From assembly GCF_000615905.1 (NCBI RefSeq), contig NZ_BAMN01000002.1, forward strand, positions 1 through 64,000: a stretch of DNA of 64,000 bases, read 5' to 3'. The notes beneath the pieces are model-generated. The model was not told the origin of the DNA and ran no database searches. It was given only the letters and a program-made list of their open reading frames with translations. Made by a program: the position numbers and the translations under genes. The DNA comes from Companilactobacillus nodensis DSM 19682 = JCM 14932 = NBRC 107160. Its GTDB lineage: Bacteria; Bacillota; Bacilli; Lactobacillales; Lactobacillaceae. Positions 45,783-52,823 of the stretch are shown here, one piece after another. Each line of letters begins with the position of its first letter. Positions within the stretch are counted from its first letter, which is position 1.

Positions 45783-45968
45783 ATGGAGAAGAAGTGGTTT
45801 AAATGGATAGGAAGGATTGGAATTGTCGTATTGATAGCAGTTCTGGTTTTTGAGGCATCGTGGATGAAAGTTTGGTGTGCTGATGTATTCTTGAAACTTG
45901 GTGGTTACGATCTGTTTGAATCACTAGTTAAGTCAGCCCATATTATTAGACATTTTTTGGATATGTAA
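45783..45968 (+). CDS. Small membrane protein of the immunity regulon
   Basis: 61 residues from the ATG at 45783, downstream of the TTCAGGA boxes. N-terminal cationic start MEKKWFKWIGR, one membrane helix (IGIVVLIAVLVFEAS), then an amphipathic tail. There is no double-glycine leader. It may be an immunity peptide, or less likely a leaderless bacteriocin. An upstream TTG at 45738 would place the -10 inside the gene and is rejected. Confidence 0.5.
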   Translation: MEKKWFKWIGRIGIVVLIAVLVFEASWMKVWCADVFLKLGGYDLFESLVKSAHIIRHFLDM

Positions 45969-45969
45969 A

Positions 45970-46001
45970 TAAAGAACTGACTTTAATTAGTCAGTTCTTT
46001 A
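45970..46001. terminator. Bidirectional terminator
   Basis: AAAGAACTGACT and AGTCAGTTCTTT flank TTAATT. Lies between convergent genes. Confidence 0.75.
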
Positions 46002-46301
46002 TTTGTCCAGTAGTGCATGATTCCCAGTTGCGACTAATGTTAAGACTAATATATCATTCTCTATTTTATAAATTACTATCCAACTATCAAAGTGGCTACC
46101 ATATGAACCTAATCGGGAAGGATGAAATTCACGGTATCCACACCATTGCCCCTTTAAAGAATGATCTTTGATTTTAATTAGTATAGATTCATCTTTTTCA
46201 ACAATAGCTTTTATGCATGGTTTAAGTATTTGAATAGGGAAATGTTTTTTTGCTAATTTTTTTATTTCTCTATCGAATGATTTTGTACGATTAATTTTCA
46301 T
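45999..46301 (-). CDS. YafQ-type mRNA interferase toxin
   Basis: 100 residues, RelE superfamily: IKKLAKKHFPIQILKPCIKAI, KDHSLKGQWCGYREFHPS and WIVIYKIENDILVLTLVATGNHALL with the YafQ-type C-terminal His. Cleaves mRNA on the ribosome. It overlaps the DinJ-like antitoxin by 11 bp. Confidence 0.85.
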   Translation of the reverse strand: MKINRTKSFDREIKKLAKKHFPIQILKPCIKAIVEKDESILIKIKDHSLKGQWCGYREFHPSRLGSYGSHFDSWIVIYKIENDILVLTLVATGNHALLDK

Positions 46302-46569
46302 TTATATTGTCAATCCATGTATTAAAATCATCTAGATTTCCGATATCTTTTGTTTCACCATTTTCAGATTCCTTTTTAGCTTTTATAGCTTCAGGGGTAT
46401 CTAAAAAACTAACTAAGCGTACATCATTATTTGCAGCTTTGATAAGTGACAAACGAATGTATTCAGAAATGGTTAAACCTTGTTTTGCTAAGTTAGATTT
46501 AGCACGTTCACTAATTTCATCTGTTACTCGAGCAGAGACAGTTTTATTTCTAATTGTTGCATTTGCCAT
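46291..46569 (-). CDS. RelB/DinJ-family antitoxin
   Basis: 92 residues from the ATG at 46569 (site AAAGAGATGAG). Ribbon-helix-helix NKTVSARVTDEISERAKSNLAKQGLTISEYIRLSL is the DinJ pattern; a toxin-binding C-terminus follows. Confidence 0.83.
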   Translation of the reverse strand: MANATIRNKTVSARVTDEISERAKSNLAKQGLTISEYIRLSLIKAANNDVRLVSFLDTPEAIKAKKESENGETKDIGNLDDFNTWIDNINEN

Positions 46570-46612
46570 GATTCTCATCTCTTTCTTGTTTACTATCGTA
46601 TTACACTGTAGT

Positions 46613-46945
46613 TTATAATAATAAAAAAAATAACACAAGTTGTATGCTTTGTGTTATTTGTAAATTTATAAGTGCCTTAGCCGCAAACATAATCAAAAAT
46701 ACCATGAAACCAATAAAATATACTTTCGCAGTTTGCTTGTAGTACTTATCTTTCTTATCTAAGTATTTAAAATACATGACTAGATTACTGAACAATAAGA
46801 AGATAAATAATTTATCAGTCAAAATGGTCTTGAGCGAGTCACCAAATAACAAACTGGCGACGGCGTATAATCCGGTCAATCCCAATAATAGATGTAGTAT
46901 TTGTAATTTCTTAGCGGGTGTTAAATTGCTGTTAAATATGTCCAT
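46613..46945 (-). CDS. Hypothetical membrane protein
   Basis: 110 residues with three or four membrane helices (ILHLLLGLTGLYAVASLLF, KLFIFLLFSNLVMYF, VYFIGFMVFLIMFAAK). No family recognised. The start overlaps the end of the next membrane protein gene by 14 bp, so they form a pair. Confidence 0.5.
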   Translation of the reverse strand: MDIFNSNLTPAKKLQILHLLLGLTGLYAVASLLFGDSLKTILTDKLFIFLLFSNLVMYFKYLDKKDKYYKQTAKVYFIGFMVFLIMFAAKALINLQITQSIQLVLFFLLL

Positions 46946-47276
46946 AGTTATCCTTATTCTTTAAATGTAAAATCAATTCTCCAATACTTGGTATCAGATA
47001 GAGTGGGTTACTTATAAATCCCATGACGATCAGAACAATATTCCATGACTGATTTTCTTTGGTCATGTTCTTAATTGCGAAGTATGTCAAAACTTCGATA
47101 ATAATTGCAAAAATTATAAAATAAAACGACATGATGAACTTCAAGAAGTTATCTACAGCAGCTGTTGGATCTTTTGGGTAAAAGTGTGAAACTAAGCCAA
47201 TTCCAACGATTAGAATTAATTCTATAGAGAATATTATCCATGCAATTCGTTGAAATACTTTGCTGTTCCTGTCCAT
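46932..47276 (-). CDS. Hypothetical membrane protein
   Basis: 114 residues with three helices (IAWIIFSIELILIVGIGLV, FIMSFYFIIFAIIIEVLTYF, IVLIVMGFISNPLYLI). Paired with 46613-46945. Lies downstream of the response regulator, on the same strand, and could belong to the bacteriocin-related region. Ribosome site GGGGAG. Confidence 0.55.
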   Translation of the reverse strand: MDRNSKVFQRIAWIIFSIELILIVGIGLVSHFYPKDPTAAVDNFLKFIMSFYFIIFAIIIEVLTYFAIKNMTKENQSWNIVLIVMGFISNPLYLIPSIGELILHLKNKDNYGHI

Positions 47277-47371
47277 ATTATCTCCCCATTCCTTAAAACT
47301 AGTCTTAACATATCATGTTATGCAAGCCAGATGGGAAATATATCTTGAAATAGGTGCTTTGGTGTCTTGAA

Positions 47372-48109
47372 CTACATTAGAGTTCTAAGCTTCTTGGCTT
47401 TTCCGAGTGAAAATGAACGGACTAATTCAGGTCCGAAGTGCATTTTTCTGCGACCAAAGTCTGCCTCACTGATAGTCTGAGGATTAGCCAAACAAGATCT
47501 GTTGGCGCGGAAGAGTGAAGAGTATTTCTTCTCCAGTTCGTTTAGATTGCCGTAAAATTCGTATTTGCCGGTTCTCGTATATAAGTCCAAGCGATGAGGA
47601 ACGGTGGAAGTTTCGACGAATAAGACTTCATCTAAGTTAATATGATAGATTTGATTGCCAACTGAAAAGGCGAAGCAGCGCTTCTGGCAAGTCATTATCC
47701 GATCGATTCGGTCTTTTGCCAACGTCAATGTATCATAGAATTCTTGGCGGAACTCCTCTGGTTCTTGATCCTTAGCGATGAACCCTAGAGCTTCTACTTT
47801 ACGCTTAAAGGTAACAGGCGCCATTTCATCGTGTGTCGTGACGAAGATTATCTTGGCTTGAACATCGATCTTGCGGATCTTGACGGCGAGGTCGATACCA
47901 TTCATGTCACTCTTTAAGTCGATATCTAAGAAGTAGATGCCATTAGAAGTCGGATATTCTTGTAAGTATTCCAATACCTCGTCAGGACTCTGAGTTTTAA
48001 AAGCAATCTCGAAGGGGTCACTGTGGAACAACATATAATTGTTGACGAGGACCTCGAATTGCTGCAACTGAACCATATCGTCTTCACAAATTATAATTGG
48101 ATAAGTCAT
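47372..48109 (-). CDS. LytTR-family response regulator (PlnC/D, AgrA-like)
   Basis: 245 residues. Receiver domain with CEDD near 8-11 and the phosphoacceptor Asp in YFLDIDL near 60, then a LytTR DNA-binding domain (140-240: CFAFSVGNQIYHINLDEVLFVE, FRANRSCLANPQTI). LytTR regulators bind direct repeats two turns apart, which matches the TTCAGGA boxes of this locus. Last gene of CPBP-kinase-regulator. Adjacent to the kinase by 12 bp. Confidence 0.9.
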   Translation of the reverse strand: MTYPIIICEDDMVQLQQFEVLVNNYMLFHSDPFEIAFKTQSPDEVLEYLQEYPTSNGIYFLDIDLKSDMNGIDLAVKIRKIDVQAKIIFVTTHDEMAPVTFKRKVEALGFIAKDQEPEEFRQEFYDTLTLAKDRIDRIMTCQKRCFAFSVGNQIYHINLDEVLFVETSTVPHRLDLYTRTGKYEFYGNLNELEKKYSSLFRANRSCLANPQTISEADFGRRKMHFGPELVRSFSLGKAKKLRTLM

Positions 48110-48121
48110 GTTTTTCCCTTT

Positions 48122-49420
48122 CTAAATCAAAACTAATTGGAGATGGAACCAATCTGAATCTTCACTGTATTGGACCAATAGATTCGGATATTTCTTCTTG
48201 ATATCCTGAACGTTTGATAACCCCAGTCCAGAGTGGTTCTTCTTAGTTGAATAACCAGTTTGACTGAGCGACGAAACTTTTTCAGGCGTTATAACGGTGT
48301 TATCAATGATAAAGGTTATTTGGTTATTCTCAGTGATGATGGCTAACTGAATCTTACCGTGTTCTTGTTTCTTCGTTGCTTCGATGGCGTTGTCAATGGC
48401 GATACCAAGTAATCTGACAAGGTCAAAGACATTGATGGAAATATCATCAACAGTATCACGGCATTCGAATTTGCAGTCGATCTTGGCATTGTTGATTTGA
48501 TTCAACTTACTGATAAAGAGGCTCTTCAAGTATGGATTCTTAACGTTATTTATATCTTTATATAATTTCATAGATACATTACTAAAATAATCATTAGAAT
48601 AACTTTCGAATTTATTAAGTGAATCTATCAGAGCGTTATCACTGTCAGAGTCAGCCACCGTTCGCAAGCTCAATAGCAAATTCCCATAATCATGCTTGAA
48701 CTTGCGCAAGCTTAACTGGTCACGCTCTAGTTGATCAGTATACATCTTGAGATTCTTAAATTGTTCCTCAGATAATTGTTGTTGGTAAAGACTCTTCTGA
48801 CGTTTAGCTTCGATTAGGAAGATCAACAATAAGACAATTATTTGGATAACGACGAATAAGAGAATCCCAATGATTAACTTGCGATAGGCTTGTAAGTGAT
48901 CGATGCAGGTCATGAAGAATGATAGGACGAAGAAAAAATAGGTCAGTAATAGTGTCATGACTGGCGACTTGATCGTCTTGTTGATGAAACCGACCAAGTC
49001 GAACTTTTGGTAAAGGAAGATAACGATGATAGCTAGAGTCCACTCGATGGCGCTGCTGATCAGTGTGAAACCCCATCCTTGAGTGTTCTGGGTGTGTACG
49101 AACATCATAACAATCGCCGACATAACGATATCAACGATGTAAATAGTGATACTCGATATCAATACAGCATCTAATAAGAAGTAATTGAGTTTGAAATGAT
49201 GATCAAAAATCAAATAGATTCCCACAATCAGTAACAAAAAGCTCCAATCATCAGCTAGACCATCAACGATGGCACATATGAATAATAAGACCACTGAAGC
49301 TGTGATCGTTTTGACGTTTATTTTTTTCTGATCGTGATAAAGTGAGAAGAATATTACAAATACCATTATCCAAGATAATAGTATTCCTAACAAGTAAGCC
49401 CTAGTTTCTACATAAATCAT
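48122..49420 (-). CDS. HPK10-type sensor histidine kinase (PlnB/AgrC-like)
   Basis: 432 residues. Six membrane helices in the first 200 residues, the sensor part for peptide pheromones. The phosphorylated His is in KFKHDYGNLLLSL near 243, the N box in GIAIDNAIEATKK and the G box SGLGLSNVQD near 397. Such kinases answer a peptide signal; no signal gene is found beside it. Start ATG at 49420. Confidence 0.9.
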   Translation of the reverse strand: MIYVETRAYLLGILLSWIMVFVIFFSLYHDQKKINVKTITASVVLLFICAIVDGLADDWSFLLLIVGIYLIFDHHFKLNYFLLDAVLISSITIYIVDIVMSAIVMMFVHTQNTQGWGFTLISSAIEWTLAIIVIFLYQKFDLVGFINKTIKSPVMTLLLTYFFFVLSFFMTCIDHLQAYRKLIIGILLFVVIQIIVLLLIFLIEAKRQKSLYQQQLSEEQFKNLKMYTDQLERDQLSLRKFKHDYGNLLLSLRTVADSDSDNALIDSLNKFESYSNDYFSNVSMKLYKDINNVKNPYLKSLFISKLNQINNAKIDCKFECRDTVDDISINVFDLVRLLGIAIDNAIEATKKQEHGKIQLAIITENNQITFIIDNTVITPEKVSSLSQTGYSTKKNHSGLGLSNVQDIKKKYPNLLVQYSEDSDWFHLQLVLI

Positions 49421-49437
49421 CCCCGTACCCCCTACAA

Positions 49438-50088
49438 CTAGTATATCAGAGGAAGGACGATACCAATTGTCGCAATGAAATTATTCAAGAAGTGTAAGCA
49501 CATATTGTAGCGGATATCGCCGAAGCGAACATATGCCAAGGATAAGACGATTCCCATTAAGAGGTAGGGAACGAGTTTTAAGCTGAAGCTCTGTTCGTGC
49601 ATTAAGGCGAAGACAATTGAAGTGATAGCCACATACAAAAAGATTGATTTAGCACTCTTAACGGTGGGGAAAAACAACTTCGCAAACAGACCTCTGAAGA
49701 TCAATTCCTCAAAAATTGGTGATAAAATCACTGTGATCAAGACAGTATTAAACATGTTGGTTTTTATTGTCTCTAGAATTAGCTTTTGGTTATTCGATTC
49801 TGGAATGTAAATGGTCAAAGATGAAATTGCGACTAAGGCAATGACGAAAAGAATCAGTTCAATAACTGGATGCTTGGTGCGATTAACGTCGAAGACAAAG
49901 TTGTCATTTAGAAAATACCAGATTCGACGGATGAAATAATAAGAAGCAACTAGTCCCAAAGCTGCAAAAATAGCATAAACAAAAACATTTGGAGCAATTT
50001 GACCAAGAAGAAGCGGGAGCATAGCCACTTGATACAAGATGAAATAACCTAAGATGATTCCGATGTTGCTTAATAAGTTTTTTTTCAT
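49438..50088 (-). CDS. CPBP-family intramembrane protease (Abi, bacteriocin immunity type)
   Basis: 216 residues, about seven membrane helices. Catalytic motifs EELIFRG near 129 (Glu-Glu-x3-Arg), ALMHEQ and HFLNNFIA are all present. CPBP proteins in plantaricin and sakacin loci act as immunity factors (PlnI, SkkI-like). First gene of the operon with kinase and regulator. Site GGAGGAAC. Confidence 0.85.
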   Translation of the reverse strand: MKKNLLSNIGIILGYFILYQVAMLPLLLGQIAPNVFVYAIFAALGLVASYYFIRRIWYFLNDNFVFDVNRTKHPVIELILFVIALVAISSLTIYIPESNNQKLILETIKTNMFNTVLITVILSPIFEELIFRGLFAKLFFPTVKSAKSIFLYVAITSIVFALMHEQSFSLKLVPYLLMGIVLSLAYVRFGDIRYNMCLHFLNNFIATIGIVLPLIY

Positions 50089-50197
50089 GATTGTTCCTCC
50101 TAGTGGTTTGTAATATGGGCTTTGATTTTTTGCCCATAGCTATGATTCCAGTAAATAAAGGTGATAACAATGCTAGAGTTTATTCTTTTATAACAAC

Positions 50198-50263
50198 AAA
50201 ATAACACTATGAATGCTAGTGTGTGAAAAAATATCCTGAACACCCAGTTTGTTGTCTTAAACA
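50198..50263 (-). promoter_or_regulatory. Response-regulator boxes for the protease-kinase-regulator operon
   Basis: Minus strand: TGTTTAAGACA (50253-50263) and TGTTCAGGATA (50232-50242), 21 bp apart, then TATTTT (50198-50203) 28 bp further. This makes the operon self-regulated. The right box lies in one arm of a hairpin (50228-50280). Confidence 0.65.
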
Positions 50264-50282
50264 TTGGTGTTCGGGATATTTT
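50228..50282 (-). terminator. Terminator of the 75-residue gene overlapping the operator
   Basis: Minus strand AAAAATATCCCGAACACC pairs with GGTGTTCAGGATATTTTT, and a T-run follows. The 3' arm contains the response-regulator box TGTTCAGGATA. Confidence 0.5.
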
Positions 50283-50509
50283 TAGTTTTTTTTGAATTTT
50301 TTAATACAGTAATTCCATGCTTTAGCAGCAATCATCATTAACATAGTAGTTCTAAAAAGCCATCGATAATCCATATTTAACAAAGTTATACCATCCATGA
50401 TATTTGTTACTAACTCAATAGCACAGTTGATCAACATTAGTGACAAAATATTGTCCAGTGCATTCTGAATTTCAACAGGTCTTAGTTTACCATCTACAAA
50501 CTTGAACAT
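50282..50509 (-). CDS. Small membrane-associated protein of the immunity regulon
   Basis: 75 residues, hydrophobic middle (IQNALDNILSLMLINCAIELVTNI) and basic end (KAWNYCIKKFKKN). It has its own box-driven promoter (50566-50632). Possibly an immunity or accessory protein of a bacteriocin system; family not recognised. Site GGAGGATATG. Confidence 0.5.
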   Translation of the reverse strand: MFKFVDGKLRPVEIQNALDNILSLMLINCAIELVTNIMDGITLLNMDYRWLFRTTMLMMIAAKAWNYCIKKFKKN

Positions 50510-50565
50510 ATCATATCCTCCATAACGGTTGAGATACTTATTATTACCAATGCTTTGATGAGTAC

Positions 50566-50632
50566 AGAATAATCTATAAACGATGTGTTTTGTTAAAAAT
50601 GTCCTGGACTATATATTTTAGTATCTTAAAAT
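50566..50632 (-). promoter_or_regulatory. Response-regulator boxes for the 75-residue gene
   Basis: Minus strand: ATTTTAAGATA (50622-50632), then AGTCCAGGACA (50600-50610), 22 bp apart, and TATTCT (50566-50571), exactly 28 bp further. Confidence 0.55.
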
Positions 50633-50634
50633 TC

Positions 50635-50727
50635 AGTTCAGGTTATCGAAGCACCTAGTTCAGGATATAAAATTACCTATTTCAGGACATATTTCTTCAT
50701 AATACTTCTAGCCGTTTAAGCTATAAG
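50635..50727 (+). promoter_or_regulatory. Three tandem response-regulator boxes for the immunity operon
   Basis: AGTTCAGGTTA (50635), AGTTCAGGATA (50657) and ATTTCAGGACA (50679) stand at 22-bp intervals. The nearest -10 is TATAAG (50722), 32 bp after the last box, 4 bp more than at the other promoters. Confidence 0.65.
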
Positions 50728-50755
50728 TAAATAGTAGATAGGCGGTGGGGATATT

Positions 50756-51040
50756 ATGGTGGATAAATATGAGGTTATAAAAGCCATGCAGGATTTTAGT
50801 TCCGCATTGAACACATATCATAGTAATTCAGCAACGGCACACTTTGTTAATGAAACTCTGGTTGATCTAAAGAAAAAAGATGGAGCTGCCTTTACTGGAT
50901 CGCTGCAATACTTCTTTAACAAAGTGATGGTTGTTAAATTATCGGATAATATTACTTTCAATGATACCGAAAAGGTGTGCTGGCATAAGGTTTCTTCATT
51001 TAAACAATTGGGGAATAACCTTTGGGGAGCTCACTTATAA
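50756..51040 (+). CDS. Bacteriocin immunity protein, EntA_Immun-like (tandem copy 1)
   Basis: 94 residues, all helical: ALNTYHSNSATAHFVNETLVDLKKKDG, FTGSLQYFFNKV and CWHKVSSFKQLGN. The four-helix layout and length fit class IIa bacteriocin immunity proteins. Copy 2 at 51061 shares ALNxYHSxxTAxxVNExLVxL. Such proteins act inside the cell to block the bacteriocin-mannose-PTS pore. Site GGTGGGG. Confidence 0.65.
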   Translation: MVDKYEVIKAMQDFSSALNTYHSNSATAHFVNETLVDLKKKDGAAFTGSLQYFFNKVMVVKLSDNITFNDTEKVCWHKVSSFKQLGNNLWGAHL

Positions 51041-51060
51041 AATTATTGTATGAGGAAGGT

Positions 51061-51360
51061 ATGAGTATTATGAAAGAAGAAGACAGACGCAAAGCTCTGA
51101 TAGCATTAAAGAACCTGGCTATGGCATTAAACAAGTATCATAGCGCACTAACAGCAGAATATGTTAATGAATCGTTAGTAGAGCTACAAAAGGAACAAGC
51201 AATGGCATTTGCCGGCTCATTTTTATATTTTCTCCAGAAGTCTTCTAACTTAAGAATATCTGAGGGCATTGAACTCAATGAAGTAGAAGAAGCTCGCTGG
51301 CGTGAGGTTTCTAGCCTAAAAACTGTCGCTAACGGTCTTTTCTTTGGTATGGGATTATGA
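51061..51360 (+). CDS. Bacteriocin immunity protein, EntA_Immun-like (tandem copy 2)
   Basis: 99 residues from the ATG at 51061 (site GAGGAAGG). Paralogue of the upstream gene: ALNKYHSALTAEYVNESLVELQKE, FAGSFLYFLQKSSN and ARWREVSSLK. Different N- and C-termini suggest different bacteriocin specificities. Its stop overlaps the next start (ATGA). Confidence 0.65.
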   Translation: MSIMKEEDRRKALIALKNLAMALNKYHSALTAEYVNESLVELQKEQAMAFAGSFLYFLQKSSNLRISEGIELNEVEEARWREVSSLKTVANGLFFGMGL

Positions 51361-51542
51361 GATTTAATAAACGGTTTTATAAAGATATATCGTTTTGGTT
51401 GTCAATTATTACTATAAGTACAGTAATTGAAAATATTGTCAGAAATAGTTTTTCATACGCATTCTGGATTTCATTATTTGTCACCATTTTCCTACTTAGG
51501 GATAGCTTATTTGTTAAGGATAATGAGAAAAAACAAGTTTGA
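51357..51542 (+). CDS. Small two-helix membrane protein
   Basis: 61 residues with helices FWLSIITISTVIENIV and FWISLFVTIFLLRDSLF. Coupled to the upstream immunity gene by ATGA. Probably an accessory immunity component. Not recognised as a known family. Confidence 0.5.
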   Translation: MRFNKRFYKDISFWLSIITISTVIENIVRNSFSYAFWISLFVTIFLLRDSLFVKDNEKKQV

Positions 51543-51549
51543 ACATATC

Positions 51550-51616
51550 CATTCGGGAATTAAAATACCCCGTTTCAGGATATGTTTTTTCCATTTTGAA
51601 GCAAAAGAACTATATT
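51550..51616 (+). promoter_or_regulatory. Response-regulator boxes before the enterocin-A-type immunity gene
   Basis: CATTCGGGAAT (51550-51560) and GTTTCAGGATA (51572-51582), 22 bp apart, with TATATT (51611-51616) 28 bp after the second. Confidence 0.65.
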
Positions 51617-51653
51617 GGAATTGAAGCTTAGTTTGAAATAGGGGTATGAGTAA

Positions 51654-52001
51654 ATGGAAAAGCGCGAAGAAGTAAAAGAATTAATACATGGCTTGTATAA
51701 CTATTTGATCAAGGTTCCAAATCCTTCAACGGGATTATTGAACATCACTGATGTGTTGCTACAAGTTTATACGAAGATCGATGATACTAAGGATATTGAT
51801 CCACTTATCAGTCGTCTGGTTAATTATATTTATGTTGAAGGTTTCGACAATGTCACTTTGCCAAAGAAACAGGATAATCAATTGATCGAATTGGCTAATA
51901 TGGCTAAGAGAGCGGGTTGGAACGGTCGTAATCGTGCTAACTTCACTGATAAATCACAGTTTTATAGTTATTTTGACAAGAACAAAATGCCACGTAGATA
52001 G
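51654..52001 (+). CDS. Enterocin A immunity-like protein
   Basis: 115 residues. Segments PLISRLVNYIY, LIELANMAKRAGWNGRNRAN and the end DKSQF agree closely with the enterocin A immunity protein, so it belongs to that family with confidence. Such proteins protect the producer or a bystander from class IIa (pediocin-like) bacteriocins. No class IIa bacteriocin gene is seen here. A second immunity gene follows 16 bp later. Confidence 0.85.
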   Translation: MEKREEVKELIHGLYNYLIKVPNPSTGLLNITDVLLQVYTKIDDTKDIDPLISRLVNYIYVEGFDNVTLPKKQDNQLIELANMAKRAGWNGRNRANFTDKSQFYSYFDKNKMPRR

Positions 52002-52017
52002 AGAGGTCAGAGAAATT

Positions 52018-52362
52018 TTGGAAGAACAACATCAAGAACTTATCAAGTTAGTCGATACAGCATATAAGGAAGTTACAGACGCCAAGTTTGCTGAATTCAG
52101 AAAGAGTTTGTTGGAATTTTCTAAGCAATTAAATAATAATGAAGATTATATAAAAATAATGCTAGGTTTAAGAACAGCATTATTGCAAGCGGACTTATCG
52201 TTGAGTATCAAGACTCGTATTTCTGGCTTGCCAACAGAGTATAGTGATATTTATAATTTCATCGAACCACAATTGAAGAAGGTTGATTCTAAGGTTATCG
52301 ACAATTATTCTCATCAGGGATTTATTCCTTTGAAATTTGGAAGTACAATCAAGTATTTCTAA
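52018..52362 (+). CDS. Bacteriocin immunity protein (leucocin/mesentericin-like)
   Basis: 114 residues starting at a TTG at 52018 behind GAGAGGTCAGAG. Helical profile with EFRKSLLEFSKQLNNNEDYIKIMLGLRTALLQADLSLSI and an extended C-terminal tail, typical of the EntA_Immun fold. Cotranscribed with the enterocin A immunity-like gene. Confidence 0.6.
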   Translation: MEEQHQELIKLVDTAYKEVTDAKFAEFRKSLLEFSKQLNNNEDYIKIMLGLRTALLQADLSLSIKTRISGLPTEYSDIYNFIEPQLKKVDSKVIDNYSHQGFIPLKFGSTIKYF

Positions 52363-52382
52363 GTTTAACTTCGTGGATGTTC

Positions 52383-52449
52383 ATTCAGGAATGCAATTAC
52401 TACGGTTCAGGATGTTTTTTGTTTACTAAATATCATTCCAGATAAAATA
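52383..52449 (+). promoter_or_regulatory. Response-regulator boxes before the last immunity gene
   Basis: CATTCAGGAAT (52383-52393) and GGTTCAGGATG (52405-52415), 22 bp apart; TAAAAT (52444-52449) lies 28 bp after. Confidence 0.65.
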
Positions 52450-52469
52450 ATCTGTGAGGGAGTGATATT

Positions 52470-52784
52470 TTGTCAGAAAAAGAGTTATTTGACTTAATTA
52501 ACAAAACATATTCAGATCCTGAGATCGAACGGGATCGTGACATTCGAACTAGGCTATTGAAGCTAGCCCGTGAACTGGATGACGGTGAGAATTACAAAAC
52601 CGTCTGCGTAAAATTAAGCAATTATATTTCATATTATTTAGCATCACATTGGTTGTGTGCACCCAAAGCACTATTGAATTTGTCACAGAGCATTGAATGC
52701 AATGCTAAGGATTATCGTGGTTCAACCGCTAATAGTGTTTGGATTAGTGGAATGGAAGAACGTATTAAGGTTGAGAGTAACTAA
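52470..52784 (+). CDS. Bacteriocin immunity protein (EntA_Immun-like)
   Basis: 104 residues from a TTG at 52470 (site GAGGGAG). Helices LFDLINKTY, RLLKLARELDDGENYKTVCVKLSNYISYYL and APKALLNLSQSI give the four-helix immunity pattern. It has its own box-driven promoter and ends at a bidirectional terminator. Confidence 0.6.
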   Translation: MSEKELFDLINKTYSDPEIERDRDIRTRLLKLARELDDGENYKTVCVKLSNYISYYLASHWLCAPKALLNLSQSIECNAKDYRGSTANSVWISGMEERIKVESN

Positions 52785-52823
52785 ATTAAAGGCGAACTGA
52801 TTTCTCAGTTCGCCTTTAATTTT
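52785..52823. terminator. Bidirectional terminator
   Basis: AATTAAAGGCGAACTGA pairs with TCAGTTCGCCTTTAATT around TTTC. Closes the immunity region and the convergent fic gene. Confidence 0.8.

Noticed and set aside
47372-49420. Assignment of the LytTR regulator as activator of the sRNA-like genes
   Set aside because: Their direct repeats (TTATTCGTAC/TTATTCATA) differ from the TTCAGGA boxes, and no shared half site is visible; another regulator is more likely.
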